The notes below the pieces were generated by a model. The model saw only the letters and a list, made by a program, of their open reading frames with translations, did not search any database and was not told the DNA's origin. The position numbers were made by a program, and so were the translations under genes. A stretch of DNA of 64,000 nt from Chryseobacterium sp. MYb7 (GTDB lineage Bacteria > Bacteroidota > Bacteroidia > Flavobacteriales > Weeksellaceae), in contig NZ_PCOU01000005.1 in NCBI RefSeq assembly GCF_002979455.1, positions 62,001 through 126,000 on the forward strand, given 5' to 3'. This document shows, piece after piece, positions 9,765 through 18,905 of this stretch; the first letter of the stretch is position 1, and each line of letters begins with the position of its first letter.

Positions 9765-9772
9765 CAAATTTA
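9765..9772 (-). promoter_or_regulatory. -7 box for the acyltransferase operon
   Basis: On the minus strand this reads TAAATTTG, an exact TAnnTTTG match 8 bases before the ATG. No clear -33 element is visible. Confidence 0.45.
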
Positions 9773-9793
9773 GTGATAATAAAATTATGGTTC

Positions 9794-9801
9794 TATTTTT
9801 G
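9794..9801 (+). promoter_or_regulatory. -7 box for the thioredoxin gene
   Basis: TATTTTTG is an exact -7 match 37 bases before the ATG at 9839. It lies back to back with the minus-strand box at 9765-9772. Confidence 0.5.
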
Positions 9802-9838
9802 CAGAAGGATTATGTATTATTTTTTTTACTTTTATATT

Positions 9839-10411
9839 ATGAAAAAATTGATAATATTCGCTTTCCTGGGATTAAGTACTTTTGCTTTTTCGCAAGATGT
9901 GAAGAATTTACCTGATCAAGGAAAACAAAAAACAGCTCTTATAGTGCCTACGGAGCAGAAAGAGTTAGAGGCAAAGAAAAAAGCAGCTGAAGAAAAAGCT
10001 AAGCTTCCAAAGCCCTATGATCCAAAAGCTGATGCGCAGGCTGATATTAATAAATTGGTTGCTCAGGCTAAGAAAGAAGGCAAAAATGTGATGATCCAGG
10101 CTGGTGGAAACTGGTGTATCTGGTGTCTTCGTTTTAATAATTATGTGCAGACTACTCCAGAATTGAAGGAATTGGCAGATAAGAATTATGTTTATTATCA
10201 CCTGAACTATTCTCCGGAGAATAAGAATGAAAAAGTTTTTGCCCAATATGGTAATCCGGGTGAAAAATTTGGATATCCGGTGTTTATTATTTTAGATAAA
10301 GACGGAAAAATGATCAAAGTTCAGCAGAGTGACGTGTTGGAAGAAGGAAAAGGCTACAGTAAAGATAAAGTAAAGGAATTCTTTACTACCTGGGCTCCTA
10401 AAAAAGGATAA
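9839..10411 (+). CDS. secreted thioredoxin-family protein
   Basis: The 190-residue periplasmic thiol-disulfide protein starts with a signal peptide (KKLIIFAFLGLSTFAFS, cleavage near residue 19). A Lys/Glu/Ala-rich spacer (about 35-65) precedes a thioredoxin fold with the redox motif GGNWCIWCLRF. The CIWC motif sits in a sequence like the thioredoxin_7 / DUF255-type folds. I chose the ATG at 9839 because the longer upstream frame has no signal peptide and runs through the promoter. The partner protein is unknown. Confidence 0.82.
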   Translation: MKKLIIFAFLGLSTFAFSQDVKNLPDQGKQKTALIVPTEQKELEAKKKAAEEKAKLPKPYDPKADAQADINKLVAQAKKEGKNVMIQAGGNWCIWCLRFNNYVQTTPELKELADKNYVYYHLNYSPENKNEKVFAQYGNPGEKFGYPVFIILDKDGKMIKVQQSDVLEEGKGYSKDKVKEFFTTWAPKKG

Positions 10412-10420
10412 AATAAAAAA

Positions 10421-10448
10421 AACTGCTTCAGCAATGAAGCAGTTTTTT
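10421..10448. terminator. bidirectional terminator
   Basis: AACTGCTTCA (10421-10430) pairs with TGAAGCAGTT (10435-10444), flanked by an A run and a T run. It serves the thioredoxin gene and the convergent aldehyde dehydrogenase. Confidence 0.9.
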
Positions 10449-10484
10449 TTATTGCGTGATGGTTAAAATAATAACCTGTAGAAA

Positions 10485-11846
10485 TTATAATAACTTTTTA
10501 ATCCAGCTTAATTTCTTGTCTGAATAAGGTGGATATTTGATATTTGGTTCTCCCCAGGTAACTTTTTCCAGAACCGCTTTTTGATGTGAAAAGGTTTCAA
10601 AACCATATTTTCCATGATAATTTCCTATTCCTGAACTTCCTACTCCTCCAAACGGAAGATTATCATTGCTTAGATGCATCACGGTATCATTGATGCAGCC
10701 TCCTCCGAACGACAATTTTCTCGTAAAATTTTCCTTCTCTTCAGAATTATTGGTGAAAAGATAAGCTGCCAGTGGCTTTTCAAGTTCTAAAACAGAGTTC
10801 AGCGCTGCATTGTAATTCTGAAAACTAATGACCGGAAGGAGAGGACCAAAAATTTCTTCCTGCATGATTTCGTCATTCCAGTTTACATGGTTCAGAATAG
10901 TAGGTTCTATGTAGAGTTTTTCTTCCTCAAAGTGGCCTCCGGAATAGATTTTTTCCTGATCAATCAGAGAAATCAGACGTTGAAAATTCCTTTGGTTAAT
11001 GATTCTGGTGTATTGTTCAGAATCATGACCGTATTTGAATTCTTTGATATATTTTCTGAGCATTTCCAGAAACTGCTCCTGAATAGTTTCTTCTACCAAA
11101 AGATAATCGGGAGCTACACAGGTTTGTCCTGCATTGAGGAATTTTCCCCATACAATTCTTTTGGCTGCTATTTCGAGATTAGCATTTTTCGTAACAATAG
11201 CGGGAGATTTTCCACCTAATTCAAGTGTTACGGGTGTCAGATGTTCTGCAGCTGCTTTGTATACAATTTTTCCGACTTTTGTACTTCCTGTAAAGAATAT
11301 TTTGTCAAATTTTAATTGCAAAAGAGCAGTCGTTTCCTCAATACCTCCTTCGTATACATACAGATACTCTGGCGGAAAGTTTTCATTGATGAGAGAAGCC
11401 ATGGCTTTCATGGTATTTTCAGCAATTTCACTGGGCTTAAGAATGCAGCAGTTTCCTGCAGCCATGGCGGCAATAATGGGAGAAAGGGATAACTGATAAG
11501 GATAATTCCAGGCTCCGATAACCAATACACAACCTAGTGGATCTGCATAAATTTTACTGCTTCCCAACTGATTGACGAGATTGGTGCTTACTTTTTTAGG
11601 CTTTGAAAGGGATTTTAAGTTTTTGATATAATAATTGATATCATTCAGAATAAAAGATAATTCTGTGGTGAAAGTATCAAATTTTGATTTTCCGAAATCT
11701 TTGCTAATGGCTTCACACAGCATATTCTCATTAGAAATAATAAGACTTTTAAGCTTTTCAAGATACATTTTCCGGAAAGCAAGGCTCTTGGTTTGCTGGG
11801 TCTTGAAAAAATCTCTTTGTTTCAGTAAAATACTTTCAATTTCCAT
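10485..11846 (-). CDS. aldehyde dehydrogenase, class 3-like
   Basis: This enzyme oxidises aldehydes to acids with NAD(P)+. At 453 residues it is short for the superfamily and matches the class 3 / fatty aldehyde group. Catalytic Glu209 lies in TLELGGKSPAIV and nucleophile Cys243 in FLNAGQTCVAPDY. GAWNYPYQLSLSP is the cofactor-binding segment, and the C-terminus carries the bridging motif PFGGVGSSGIGNYHGKYGF. The neighbours do not indicate the substrate. Confidence 0.9.
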   Translation of the reverse strand: MEIESILLKQRDFFKTQQTKSLAFRKMYLEKLKSLIISNENMLCEAISKDFGKSKFDTFTTELSFILNDINYYIKNLKSLSKPKKVSTNLVNQLGSSKIYADPLGCVLVIGAWNYPYQLSLSPIIAAMAAGNCCILKPSEIAENTMKAMASLINENFPPEYLYVYEGGIEETTALLQLKFDKIFFTGSTKVGKIVYKAAAEHLTPVTLELGGKSPAIVTKNANLEIAAKRIVWGKFLNAGQTCVAPDYLLVEETIQEQFLEMLRKYIKEFKYGHDSEQYTRIINQRNFQRLISLIDQEKIYSGGHFEEEKLYIEPTILNHVNWNDEIMQEEIFGPLLPVISFQNYNAALNSVLELEKPLAAYLFTNNSEEKENFTRKLSFGGGCINDTVMHLSNDNLPFGGVGSSGIGNYHGKYGFETFSHQKAVLEKVTWGEPNIKYPPYSDKKLSWIKKLL

Positions 11847-11927
11847 GAGTCGGCTTTTGTGTTAAACGTAGTTATCTGCGCAATATTGCGGTCTAAAAAT
11901 ACTAACAATAAATCGGCCAAAGTGGAT

Positions 11928-12090
11928 GGAGCCGGAAGATGGGAAGAGGGAAGATAATCTTAGCCGTTTGGATACAAAGAGTCATTATGAGAAAAGTTGT
12001 TAATCGTTTTAGTAACGATCAAAGTGTGCTCTAATTGGTATTGGAGACTTCAAGAGCTTCGATCTTCCAGCCTCTAGCTTCCTTCCTTCT
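11928..12090. repeat. purine-rich inverted repeat element
   Basis: A GGAAGA-rich arm (11928-11955) faces a CTTCC-rich arm (12061-12090) in the interval between the aldehyde dehydrogenase and the efflux operon. A small hairpin, ATCGTT / AACGAT (12003-12008 / 12014-12019), lies inside. It resembles a degenerate intergenic repeat rather than a gene, and its right arm touches the MFS stop codon. Confidence 0.45.
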
Positions 12091-13651
12091 ACATAATATT
12101 CCTCACTGCTATTTTTACAGGATGGTAAAGCAACAGACCAATTGCTGTAACAAGCGCCAGCCAGAATAATCCTGTGAAAATTTCCATATTGGAAAGGAGA
12201 ATAGACTGAGCCGTTATTTTAGCTTTAAAGGCTCCTGCTGTCATGGATAGAGAATCATTAACTGAAAGTTTGGAAATATTAGCTCCGAAAAGTTGATTCC
12301 ATTGACTGTAAAAAACAGGATTGATATCAGTAAAGTTGACGCTGAGTGTATCAGAATGTTTTAATGTTAAAAATAACATCAGATTCTGCATCAGGGCATA
12401 TCCGATAGTGGTAGTCCAGAAACGGGTTGTTGTTCCCATTGCTGTAGCATTAGCCACATATTCTTCCGGAGTTCCCGAAATCAAAAAGAAAACGAGGGGG
12501 GTAAATAACAATCCCTGAGCAACTCCCTGCAGAAATAATGGCGGACAGATCATAGAAAGGGTAGTGTCAGGATAAAAAGTATAGGTAAACCATGCACAGT
12601 CAATGGCCAGTAACAGAAAGCCTGTAAAGAAAACAATTCTTGAGGAAATCCCGCGAACAAGACAAATTCCCGATAATACTATTCCCAAAAGAGTTCCTGC
12701 AACATTCCAGTACTGGATGTTCACAATATAATCCCAAGGCCATTTCCAAACCGTAGCCATGATGCTGTAGACATTATTCAGTCCGGAGCGGATCAGGTAA
12801 AAAATGAAAAAAAGAATCATTCCGGCAATCACATTTTTTGAACTGAAAACTTCGAAATGAAATAACGGTCTTTTAGAATTTCTTTGTTTAAGCATAAATA
12901 ATCCCCCTGAAAGAAGAAAGATAAACAGACACATGATAATGGTGTCAGATTCGAACCACATCAATCTTTTCCCATAAATAATAGCATAACCGCCCGCCTG
13001 CAGACATACCCAAAGTAAAAACCAGCTGGTAATATCCAATTGGTACAAAGGTTTTTTAGGAAAGAATCTGTTTTTGTTGAACAGGGCAATACCAATAATC
13101 AGGACAAACACATGAAAATAGACCATCATCAGGATCATATGCTGGAAATCGTAATCTTCGATGCTTGATTTAAGCAGGGAAGTGGTAATGGTTCCTCCGG
13201 TCAGCATGATGGTATACATGAAAAGGTAGGCGAGAACTTTGGCGTGTTTTGTTTTTAATTCTGCAATAATCAGAGGCAGGAAAATAGCACCTTCCAGTAG
13301 CCCGAAAATTCCCTCTAAAAACCGGATCACCAATATAACATGATAATCATTGGTCACTGATAAGATGTAAAGAATAATAACGGAAATAGAAGCCATCAGT
13401 AATACATAATATTTGACACTGAAATAGGCCATAAATCTTTGCAAAACTAAAAGGGTAACCACAAATGTCCCGTACATCAAAATCATTAAATACTGGATGT
13501 CATCTGAATCTACATCCATGAAAGAAGATGTGAAGGCGCTGTTTGAATGTAAAAGCGACAACAACATCAGGTGGGGAAACAATGCCAGTATAAGAAGTGG
13601 CAGTTTCAGCCATTGTGGTACCCATTTATGATAAACTGTATTATGCTGCAT
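12089..13651 (-). CDS. MFS efflux transporter (EmrB/DHA2-like)
   Basis: The 520-residue inner membrane protein has about 14 hydrophobic segments and is the pump of a tripartite drug efflux system. The order tolC-emrA-emrB on the minus strand, with an AraC regulator divergent, supports this role. I chose the ATG at 13651. A longer frame from a TTG at 13723 would add 24 residues encoded by a pyrimidine-rich tract that looks intergenic. The family is diverged: the usual DHA2 antiporter motif C is hard to see. The substrate is unknown. Confidence 0.8.
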   Translation of the reverse strand: MQHNTVYHKWVPQWLKLPLLILALFPHLMLLSLLHSNSAFTSSFMDVDSDDIQYLMILMYGTFVVTLLVLQRFMAYFSVKYYVLLMASISVIILYILSVTNDYHVILVIRFLEGIFGLLEGAIFLPLIIAELKTKHAKVLAYLFMYTIMLTGGTITTSLLKSSIEDYDFQHMILMMVYFHVFVLIIGIALFNKNRFFPKKPLYQLDITSWFLLWVCLQAGGYAIIYGKRLMWFESDTIIMCLFIFLLSGGLFMLKQRNSKRPLFHFEVFSSKNVIAGMILFFIFYLIRSGLNNVYSIMATVWKWPWDYIVNIQYWNVAGTLLGIVLSGICLVRGISSRIVFFTGFLLLAIDCAWFTYTFYPDTTLSMICPPLFLQGVAQGLLFTPLVFFLISGTPEEYVANATAMGTTTRFWTTTIGYALMQNLMLFLTLKHSDTLSVNFTDINPVFYSQWNQLFGANISKLSVNDSLSMTAGAFKAKITAQSILLSNMEIFTGLFWLALVTAIGLLLYHPVKIAVRNIM

Positions 13652-13850
13652 AATTTTTATGAAGAACAAAAATGCAAAAAGACAAAGGGCAAAGATGTAA
13701 ATAAGTAAAAGGTAAAATGGCAAAAATGCTTAAGAAAAAATTAGCACATTCGCTATTTTGCGGTTTGTCTTTTCGCTAAAAAAATAATTTAATTGTAAAA
13801 TTTGAGATAGGTTGATTCTAAGTTAATTTCGCACTCTAAAACCCTCAAAC

Positions 13851-14897
13851 TCATATCTTCCTCGCACTCACCAGAACATTCATCCCGGAAAGTAGTTTTT
13901 CGTTGTCTTTATTGTTATCCAGTATAATTTTCACAGGAAATCTCTGCTCGATTTTCACAAAGTTTCCGGTTGCATTATCGGGCTTTACTAATGAAAACTG
14001 AGATCCTGAAGCAGGTGAAACAGAAAGTATTTTTCCTTTAAATTCAACATCAGGATAAGCATCCGCTGTAATAATTACTTCCTGGCTTTGGTCAATCTGC
14101 CCAAGCTGTGTCTCCTTGTAATTGGCAATGATCCATTTCTCTTTGCTAACCATTTGTACCAGAGCCTGACCTTCTTTAATCAGCTGTCCTTCCTGAATGG
14201 TCTTTTTTCCTACCCATCCGTCATAAGGAGCGGTAATCACTGTGTAAGAAAGATAGAGTTTAGCATTGTTAAGACTTGCTGAACTCTGCTGAATCTGGCT
14301 TTTTACAGGAGCCACTTTAGTCTGCTGCTCACTGGCTCCAGCTCTTACTGCATTTTTCTGCTGTTCCAATGCTAAAAGATTAGCTTTTGACTGTTCATAA
14401 GAAGCTTTCACATTCTCAAATTCCTGTTCTGTAGCCGCATCTTCTGTCAAAAGGTTTTTATATCTTTTATAATCTTGTTCTGTTCTCCAGATATCAATTT
14501 TTGCGGAAGCAATTTTAGCATCAATGATCTTGGTATCACTTTCTTTGGTATTAACACCGCTTTCAATAGTGCTGATGGTTGCTGCATTTGCATGAAGATT
14601 AGCTTCTGCCATATGTACCTGATTCACAAATTCTCTGTTGTCTATGACAATTAAAGTATCTCCTTTATATACAAATTGATTTTCGTTAAATTGTATTGAT
14701 TTGATAAACCCTGAAACCTTGCTGGATACAGGCGTTATATATTGCTCAATCTGTGCATCATTTGTTGTAACATTTTTTCTCGAAAAAAGATAAAAGCTGA
14801 CCATTCCCGTAATTCCGCTGATGATCAGGATCCAGGCCAGTAAAGTAATGGACTTGTTGATTCTTTTTTCCTTTTGTGTCAATTGTTTCTGTGCCAT
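13851..14897 (-). CDS. HlyD/EmrA-family membrane fusion protein
   Basis: The 348-residue periplasmic adaptor has one N-terminal membrane helix (about 17-40) and the barrel-sandwich segment VSGFIKSIQFNENQFVYKGD. A coiled-coil region follows (about 75-205), then VITAPYDGWVGKKTIQEGQL. It links the inner membrane pump to the outer membrane channel. It is 5 bases downstream of the TolC-family gene and 199 bases upstream of the MFS gene start used here. Confidence 0.88.
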   Translation of the reverse strand: MAQKQLTQKEKRINKSITLLAWILIISGITGMVSFYLFSRKNVTTNDAQIEQYITPVSSKVSGFIKSIQFNENQFVYKGDTLIVIDNREFVNQVHMAEANLHANAATISTIESGVNTKESDTKIIDAKIASAKIDIWRTEQDYKRYKNLLTEDAATEQEFENVKASYEQSKANLLALEQQKNAVRAGASEQQTKVAPVKSQIQQSSASLNNAKLYLSYTVITAPYDGWVGKKTIQEGQLIKEGQALVQMVSKEKWIIANYKETQLGQIDQSQEVIITADAYPDVEFKGKILSVSPASGSQFSLVKPDNATGNFVKIEQRFPVKIILDNNKDNEKLLSGMNVLVSARKI

Positions 14898-14902
14898 AGT
14901 TT

Positions 14903-16237
14903 TTATAAGTTTCCAATCGTATATTGGAGTTGGTAATATTTAAGTTGTCTGTTGATTTTTACGGAAATAAGATTAGATTCTGCTTCCAGATAAGTATTAT
15001 CAGCGTCGATCAGTTCAGTGATAAGGCTTAGCTTATTGGCATATTTTGTTCTTACGATACGGTAGTTTTCCTTAGCCTGATTAATCGCCTCTTCAGCAAT
15101 TTTTACCTTCTGGTCTGTCTCTTCAAACTTTTTATAAGCTTCATATACATTATGTCTTACATTTTCCTCGTTTTCTTCTATCTGAAGTTTGGCCAGGTCA
15201 ATATTTTCCCGTGATTCCTGCATTCTGTACTTATTTTTGTATAGATTTTCGATAGGATAAGTTAGGTTCACACCCACCATTCCCAGACGATATGCATAGG
15301 GTTCGGGAGGAAAGAACATCATATTCGGATACTTTAAAAAATATTCTCCACCAGCGGTAATTTTGGGTAAATAATTTGCTTTGGTAATCTTTTGATCCAG
15401 TTCCTTTAATGAAAGGTTTTTATGAGTGATTTCAACAGATTCATTTTTGTTTAAAGCGGTTTCTGTCAGTTCATCCAAATAAGGAATCGAAGCATTGTCC
15501 GAAATAAGATCTTCCGTATTCACATGCATTTCCTGACTTTCCGGAAGCGAAAGAATCGTTTTCAGTTTATGCTCCGCAATCTGAATATCATTATCCAGTT
15601 CTGTCCAGCTCATTTTATGATTAGAAAGCTGTAGCGAGGTTCTTAAGACTTCATTTACAGTAACAACACCGTTGGCCTTCAGAACTTTTACTTGCTTAAT
15701 ATTGACAGAATCTTCATTCATTTTATCATTAATAAGACTCTGCTGTTCTTTTAAGTGATGAATCTGCAGAAAAGCAGTAATGATAGCCATTTTAAGCTGT
15801 CTCTCATCCAAATGCGTTTTTAAAGCTGAAATTTCAGTATCAATAGCCGCTTTCTTCTCTGTATTTTTGATTTTGCCACCCATGTACACCGGAATGGAAG
15901 CAGATAAGGTAAAATCATACATCCCATTGATCACATCATACTTGGTGGCTTTATTAAATACGCCATTCTGATGCTGAAACAGGTTGGTTACCTGATTGTA
16001 GCTTGTATGAAATTCAATGTCCGGAAGTTTTTCCATTTTGAGGTCTTTCTCTTTGGTAACGGACATTTCCTGTTTCAGATGACTTATCTGTATGTTTTTG
16101 TTGTTTTTCAGACCAATCTCTACAGCTTGTTGTAAACTGAGATGTAGGTAATCTATCATCTGTGAATGTAAAAAGTTGCTCAATAATAAGCACAACGCAA
16201 TGCACAGATATTGGCCCGCGTTCAATATGATATTCAT
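14903..16237 (-). CDS. TolC-family outer membrane efflux channel
   Basis: The 444-residue protein has a signal peptide (about 1-26, ending LLSNFLHSQ) and two similar halves of long alpha-helical sequence separated by short beta segments, such as GEEYFLKYP and VGVNLTYPI, typical of the OEP family. It is the first gene of the efflux operon. The promoter box at 16279-16286 lies in the divergent region shared with the AraC gene. Confidence 0.87.
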   Translation of the reverse strand: MNIILNAGQYLCIALCLLLSNFLHSQMIDYLHLSLQQAVEIGLKNNKNIQISHLKQEMSVTKEKDLKMEKLPDIEFHTSYNQVTNLFQHQNGVFNKATKYDVINGMYDFTLSASIPVYMGGKIKNTEKKAAIDTEISALKTHLDERQLKMAIITAFLQIHHLKEQQSLINDKMNEDSVNIKQVKVLKANGVVTVNEVLRTSLQLSNHKMSWTELDNDIQIAEHKLKTILSLPESQEMHVNTEDLISDNASIPYLDELTETALNKNESVEITHKNLSLKELDQKITKANYLPKITAGGEYFLKYPNMMFFPPEPYAYRLGMVGVNLTYPIENLYKNKYRMQESRENIDLAKLQIEENEENVRHNVYEAYKKFEETDQKVKIAEEAINQAKENYRIVRTKYANKLSLITELIDADNTYLEAESNLISVKINRQLKYYQLQYTIGNL

Positions 16238-16278
16238 AAATTAATTAAAGGATTTTTGCTAAAATGATTTTGATGCAG

Positions 16279-16286
16279 CAAAGTTA
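16279..16286 (-). promoter_or_regulatory. -7 box of the efflux operon
   Basis: On the minus strand this reads TAACTTTG, an exact TAnnTTTG match. No TTG is seen 17-23 bases upstream, which would fit a promoter needing an activator such as the adjacent AraC protein. Confidence 0.5.
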
Positions 16287-16373
16287 CGATGAGCCGCCAC
16301 AGACTCTATTTGTGAAAACAGAAAAAGATTTGCTCATTTACGCCAATTTGAAAATTCTTCTTACCTTTATGGG

Positions 16374-17177
16374 ATGAACAACAGCCATTTTAAAGAAGTA
16401 GAAGAAGATGATACCGAATTTTATGTTTATCATGTCCTTACCGGAAATGTTACTACAGAGATTCATTATCACAGTTCTGCACAATTAGTATATGCAGAAG
16501 GCGGTATTGTACATGTTTTTACTGATCAGAAGCACTGGTATCTTCCTGCGAGATGTTTTATGTGGATTCCCGCCGGAACCCCTCATTATATTTTTTCTAC
16601 CAGTCCTAAAGTGGATTTATATAATTTTTATTTTAAAAAAGAAGAAGGTGAAAATGGCTTCTTTGATGAAATTAACATTTATTCTGTTAATGATTTACTC
16701 AGAGACATGATTTTGTATACTAAAGAATGGGATGGGAAAATCACAAAAAATGATACTTCTAAATATTTTTTTCTCAAAGCGCTGAAAGGCGTTTTACAAG
16801 AGAAAGAATACAAACATCTTGCGTTTCCAATACAGCATCCTTTTCCTAAAGATGAAACATTATTGAAGATTGCACGATATATTCATGCCAACCTTGAAAA
16901 GCCCCTTACTATCGAATCTACAGCAAAAGAATTCGGAATGAGTACAAGAACCCTATCAAGGAAATTTAAGGAGATTTTGGGCATGAATTACATCCGTTTT
17001 CTAAGAGCATTAAGAATTACCCGTTCACTTGAGCTAATGCTGGAAGATAAATACAATATGTACGAAATAGCAATGATGGTAGGGTACAACAGTCTGTCGT
17101 CTTTCAGCAATATTTTTAAAAAGATAATTGGTATTGCTCCTACGGAATATCAGCGGAAACTGAGGGGAAACCGGTAG
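16374..17177 (+). CDS. AraC-family transcriptional regulator
   Basis: The 267-residue regulator has an N-terminal cupin-like sensor (about 20-110, with HYHSSAQLVYAEGGIVHVF and WIPAGTPHYIF). A C-terminal double HTH (about 165-265) includes TIESTAKEFGMSTRTLSRKF and YEIAMMVGYNSLSSFSNIFK. It is divergent from the efflux operon and 136 bases away, the usual arrangement for a local regulator. A near -7 box, TACCTTTA, ends 4 bases before the start codon. Confidence 0.9.
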   Translation: MNNSHFKEVEEDDTEFYVYHVLTGNVTTEIHYHSSAQLVYAEGGIVHVFTDQKHWYLPARCFMWIPAGTPHYIFSTSPKVDLYNFYFKKEEGENGFFDEINIYSVNDLLRDMILYTKEWDGKITKNDTSKYFFLKALKGVLQEKEYKHLAFPIQHPFPKDETLLKIARYIHANLEKPLTIESTAKEFGMSTRTLSRKFKEILGMNYIRFLRALRITRSLELMLEDKYNMYEIAMMVGYNSLSSFSNIFKKIIGIAPTEYQRKLRGNR

Positions 17178-17330
17178 TTGGGTTGGAGGGTTTTAGAGTA
17201 GGAGAGTTGTGAAGTGCAGGTTTTGTAATACATAATAAGATCCTTTGATCTCTCTTATGTTGTATTTGAACGATGTGAATCTGGGAGGAAGTTTATTGTA
17301 TGCATAATATCAATTAGGATTTCCTATATT

Positions 17331-17368
17331 CCCCTTTCTTGAAGGGGTGGATTTTTGCAAAGCAAAAA
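17331..17368. repeat. double-hairpin intergenic element
   Basis: Two adjacent hairpins, CCCCTT / AAGGGG (17331-17347) and TTTTTGC / GCAAAAA (17352-17368), are followed by GACGGGGTAGTC. This is the layout of a dispersed palindromic intergenic repeat. The rest of the 291-base interval holds no gene. Confidence 0.5.
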
Positions 17369-17408
17369 GACGGGGTAGTCATATGCATAATCCTTCCGAA
17401 CTATATAC

Positions 17409-17438
17409 AAAAAAACCACTTCAAATAAATTGAAGTGG
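17409..17438 (-). terminator. rpsF-rpsR-rplI terminator
   Basis: On the minus strand a 9-bp stem, CCACTTCAA / TTGAAGTGG, is followed by a T run (plus-strand A run before 17416), 31 bases beyond the rplI stop. Confidence 0.88.
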
Positions 17439-17468
17439 TCTGTATTGTGAGAAAATCTCAGTCGCTTA

Positions 17469-17972
17469 TTAAGCTTCTTCAGATTTAACTTCTTCTTTTT
17501 TAGCAGCAGGAGCAGCTACAACTGGAGCGTCAGATACGATATCGAATTCGAAATTGTACTCAACGTTTCTATGTAATCTGATGTTAGCTGTTACTTTACC
17601 AGTTCTCTTAATAGTGTTCCCTGGAATTTTGATGTATTTCTTCTCTACAGAAACTCCAGCTTTAGCAAGAGCAGCAGAAAGATCTGCATTGTTGATAGAT
17701 CCGAATAGTTTATCACCAGAACCTACTTTTGCAGGAATAGTGATAGAAGTTTTCTTCAATTGCTCAACTACAGCGTTAGCAGCAGCGATTAATTTAGCTT
17801 CTTCTTCTTTTCTAGCTTCTAAAGTAGCTTCTAGAGCTGCTTTGTTTTTAGGTGTAGCTAAAAGTGCAATTCCTTGAGGAAGTAAAAAGTTTCTAGCATA
17901 ACCTGGCTTTACGCTTACTGTATCAAACTCAAGTCCTAAGTTTTCTACGTCTTGTTTTAGGATGATATCCAT
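17469..17972 (-). CDS. rplI: 50S ribosomal protein L9
   Basis: bL9 binds 23S rRNA and bridges ribosomes in polysomes. The 167 residues begin with MDIILKQDVENLGLEFDTVSVKPGYARNFLLPQG condensed here as the classic LGLEFDTVSVKPGYARNFL signature. The conserved linker helix (about 40-75) and the C-terminal domain follow. A tail of about 20 residues rich in Ala, Glu and Lys extends beyond the usual end (about 148). It is the last gene of the rpsF-rpsR-rplI operon. Confidence 0.97.
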   Translation of the reverse strand: MDIILKQDVENLGLEFDTVSVKPGYARNFLLPQGIALLATPKNKAALEATLEARKEEEAKLIAAANAVVEQLKKTSITIPAKVGSGDKLFGSINNADLSAALAKAGVSVEKKYIKIPGNTIKRTGKVTANIRLHRNVEYNFEFDIVSDAPVVAAPAAKKEEVKSEEA

Positions 17973-18082
17973 TGTTGTTGTCCTTTTTTGGGATTTTAGA
18001 GTGATCTAAAATCAAGTTAGAATTAATTATTTATTCAGCAACAAAAGAAGAGGGAGACCTCTTCTTTTATTTATTTTTTGTC

Positions 18083-18385
18083 TTATTTCAATAAGTCAGC
18101 TACGTAAGGTAGTAAAGAAAGGTGTCTTGCTCTTTTGATAGCAGCAGAAACTTTTCTTTGGTATTTTAAAGAAGTTCCAGTGTATCTTCTTGGTAAGATT
18201 TTACCTTGCTCGTTTACAAATTGTAATAAGAAATCAGCATCTTTGTAGTCAACGTGCTTAATTCCGTATTTTTTGAATCTACAATATTTCTTTTCAGATT
18301 TTGTATTGATATCAAGTGGAGTAAGGAATTTTACTTCTGATTCTCCTCCAGCTGAGGCTTGTTTAGCCATTTCATCTATTGCCAT
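18083..18385 (-). CDS. rpsR: 30S ribosomal protein S18
   Basis: bS18 pairs with S6 on the 30S platform. The protein has 100 residues, with the conserved core [35 protein letters not shown] and [14 protein letters not shown]. The N-terminus is about 25 residues longer than the E. coli protein. It lies 32 bases after rpsF. Confidence 0.97.
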   Translation of the reverse strand: MAIDEMAKQASAGGESEVKFLTPLDINTKSEKKYCRFKKYGIKHVDYKDADFLLQFVNEQGKILPRRYTGTSLKYQRKVSAAIKRARHLSLLPYVADLLK

Positions 18386-18417
18386 GTCTTGTCTTTTTTA
18401 AAAAATAGGGTTAATAA

Positions 18418-18759
18418 TTAAGCTTTAGCTGCTTTTACTTTTGCTCTTCTTGTTACAGCATATTCAATAGCATGCTTGTCAAGTTTTGTAGTAAGGTAAC
18501 GGATTACTCTTTCGTCACGCTTAAATGCTAATTCTAAATCAGCAACTACAGTACCTTCACCTTTAAACTCGATTAAAGTATAGAACCCATTCTTTTTCAA
18601 TTGGATAGGGTAAGCTAACTTTTTCAATCCCCAATTTTCTTTAGCAACGATTTCGCAGTTCTTTTCTTTGATAAGATCTACATACTTGTTCACTGCTTCC
18701 TCTACCTGTGCCTCAGATAGAACGGGAGTTAAAATGAAAACAGTTTCGTAATTGTTCAT
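18418..18759 (-). CDS. rpsF: 30S ribosomal protein S6
   Basis: bS6 is a small 30S protein that binds 16S rRNA together with S18. The 113 residues show [18 protein letters not shown] at the N-terminus and [19 protein letters not shown], followed by [20 protein letters not shown]. It is the first gene of the ribosomal operon, with a well-formed promoter 35 bases upstream. Confidence 0.97.
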   Translation of the reverse strand: MNNYETVFILTPVLSEAQVEEAVNKYVDLIKEKNCEIVAKENWGLKKLAYPIQLKKNGFYTLIEFKGEGTVVADLELAFKRDERVIRYLTTKLDKHAIEYAVTRRAKVKAAKA

Positions 18760-18793
18760 AATGTTAAATGAATTTGTTAATTATTTCGAGGTG

Positions 18794-18824
18794 CAAAAGT
18801 AGAAAATATATTTCTTATATACAA
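18794..18824 (-). promoter_or_regulatory. rpsF operon promoter TTG-N20-TACTTTTG
   Basis: On the minus strand TTG (18822-18824) and TACTTTTG (18794-18801) are separated by exactly 20 bases. It is the best-formed minus-strand promoter in the window after the XRE promoter. Confidence 0.8.
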
Positions 18825-18882
18825 GAATATTGAAGGAAAATGAGTAGAAATGTCTTCTTATTTAATAACTGCTGCTTAAAAT

Positions 18883-18905
18883 TTCTAAGTTGAACCATCT
18901 TAGAA
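18883..18905 (-). terminator. hairpin after the ClC gene
   Basis: A 7-bp perfect stem, TTCTAAG / CTTAGAA, immediately follows the stop of the ClC gene on the minus strand. The T run is short, so this is a weak call. Confidence 0.4.

Noticed and set aside
13652..13723. N-terminal extension of the MFS protein from a TTG
   Set aside because: The tract is pyrimidine-rich, reads like intergenic DNA, and an ATG with an A-rich upstream region lies at 13651.
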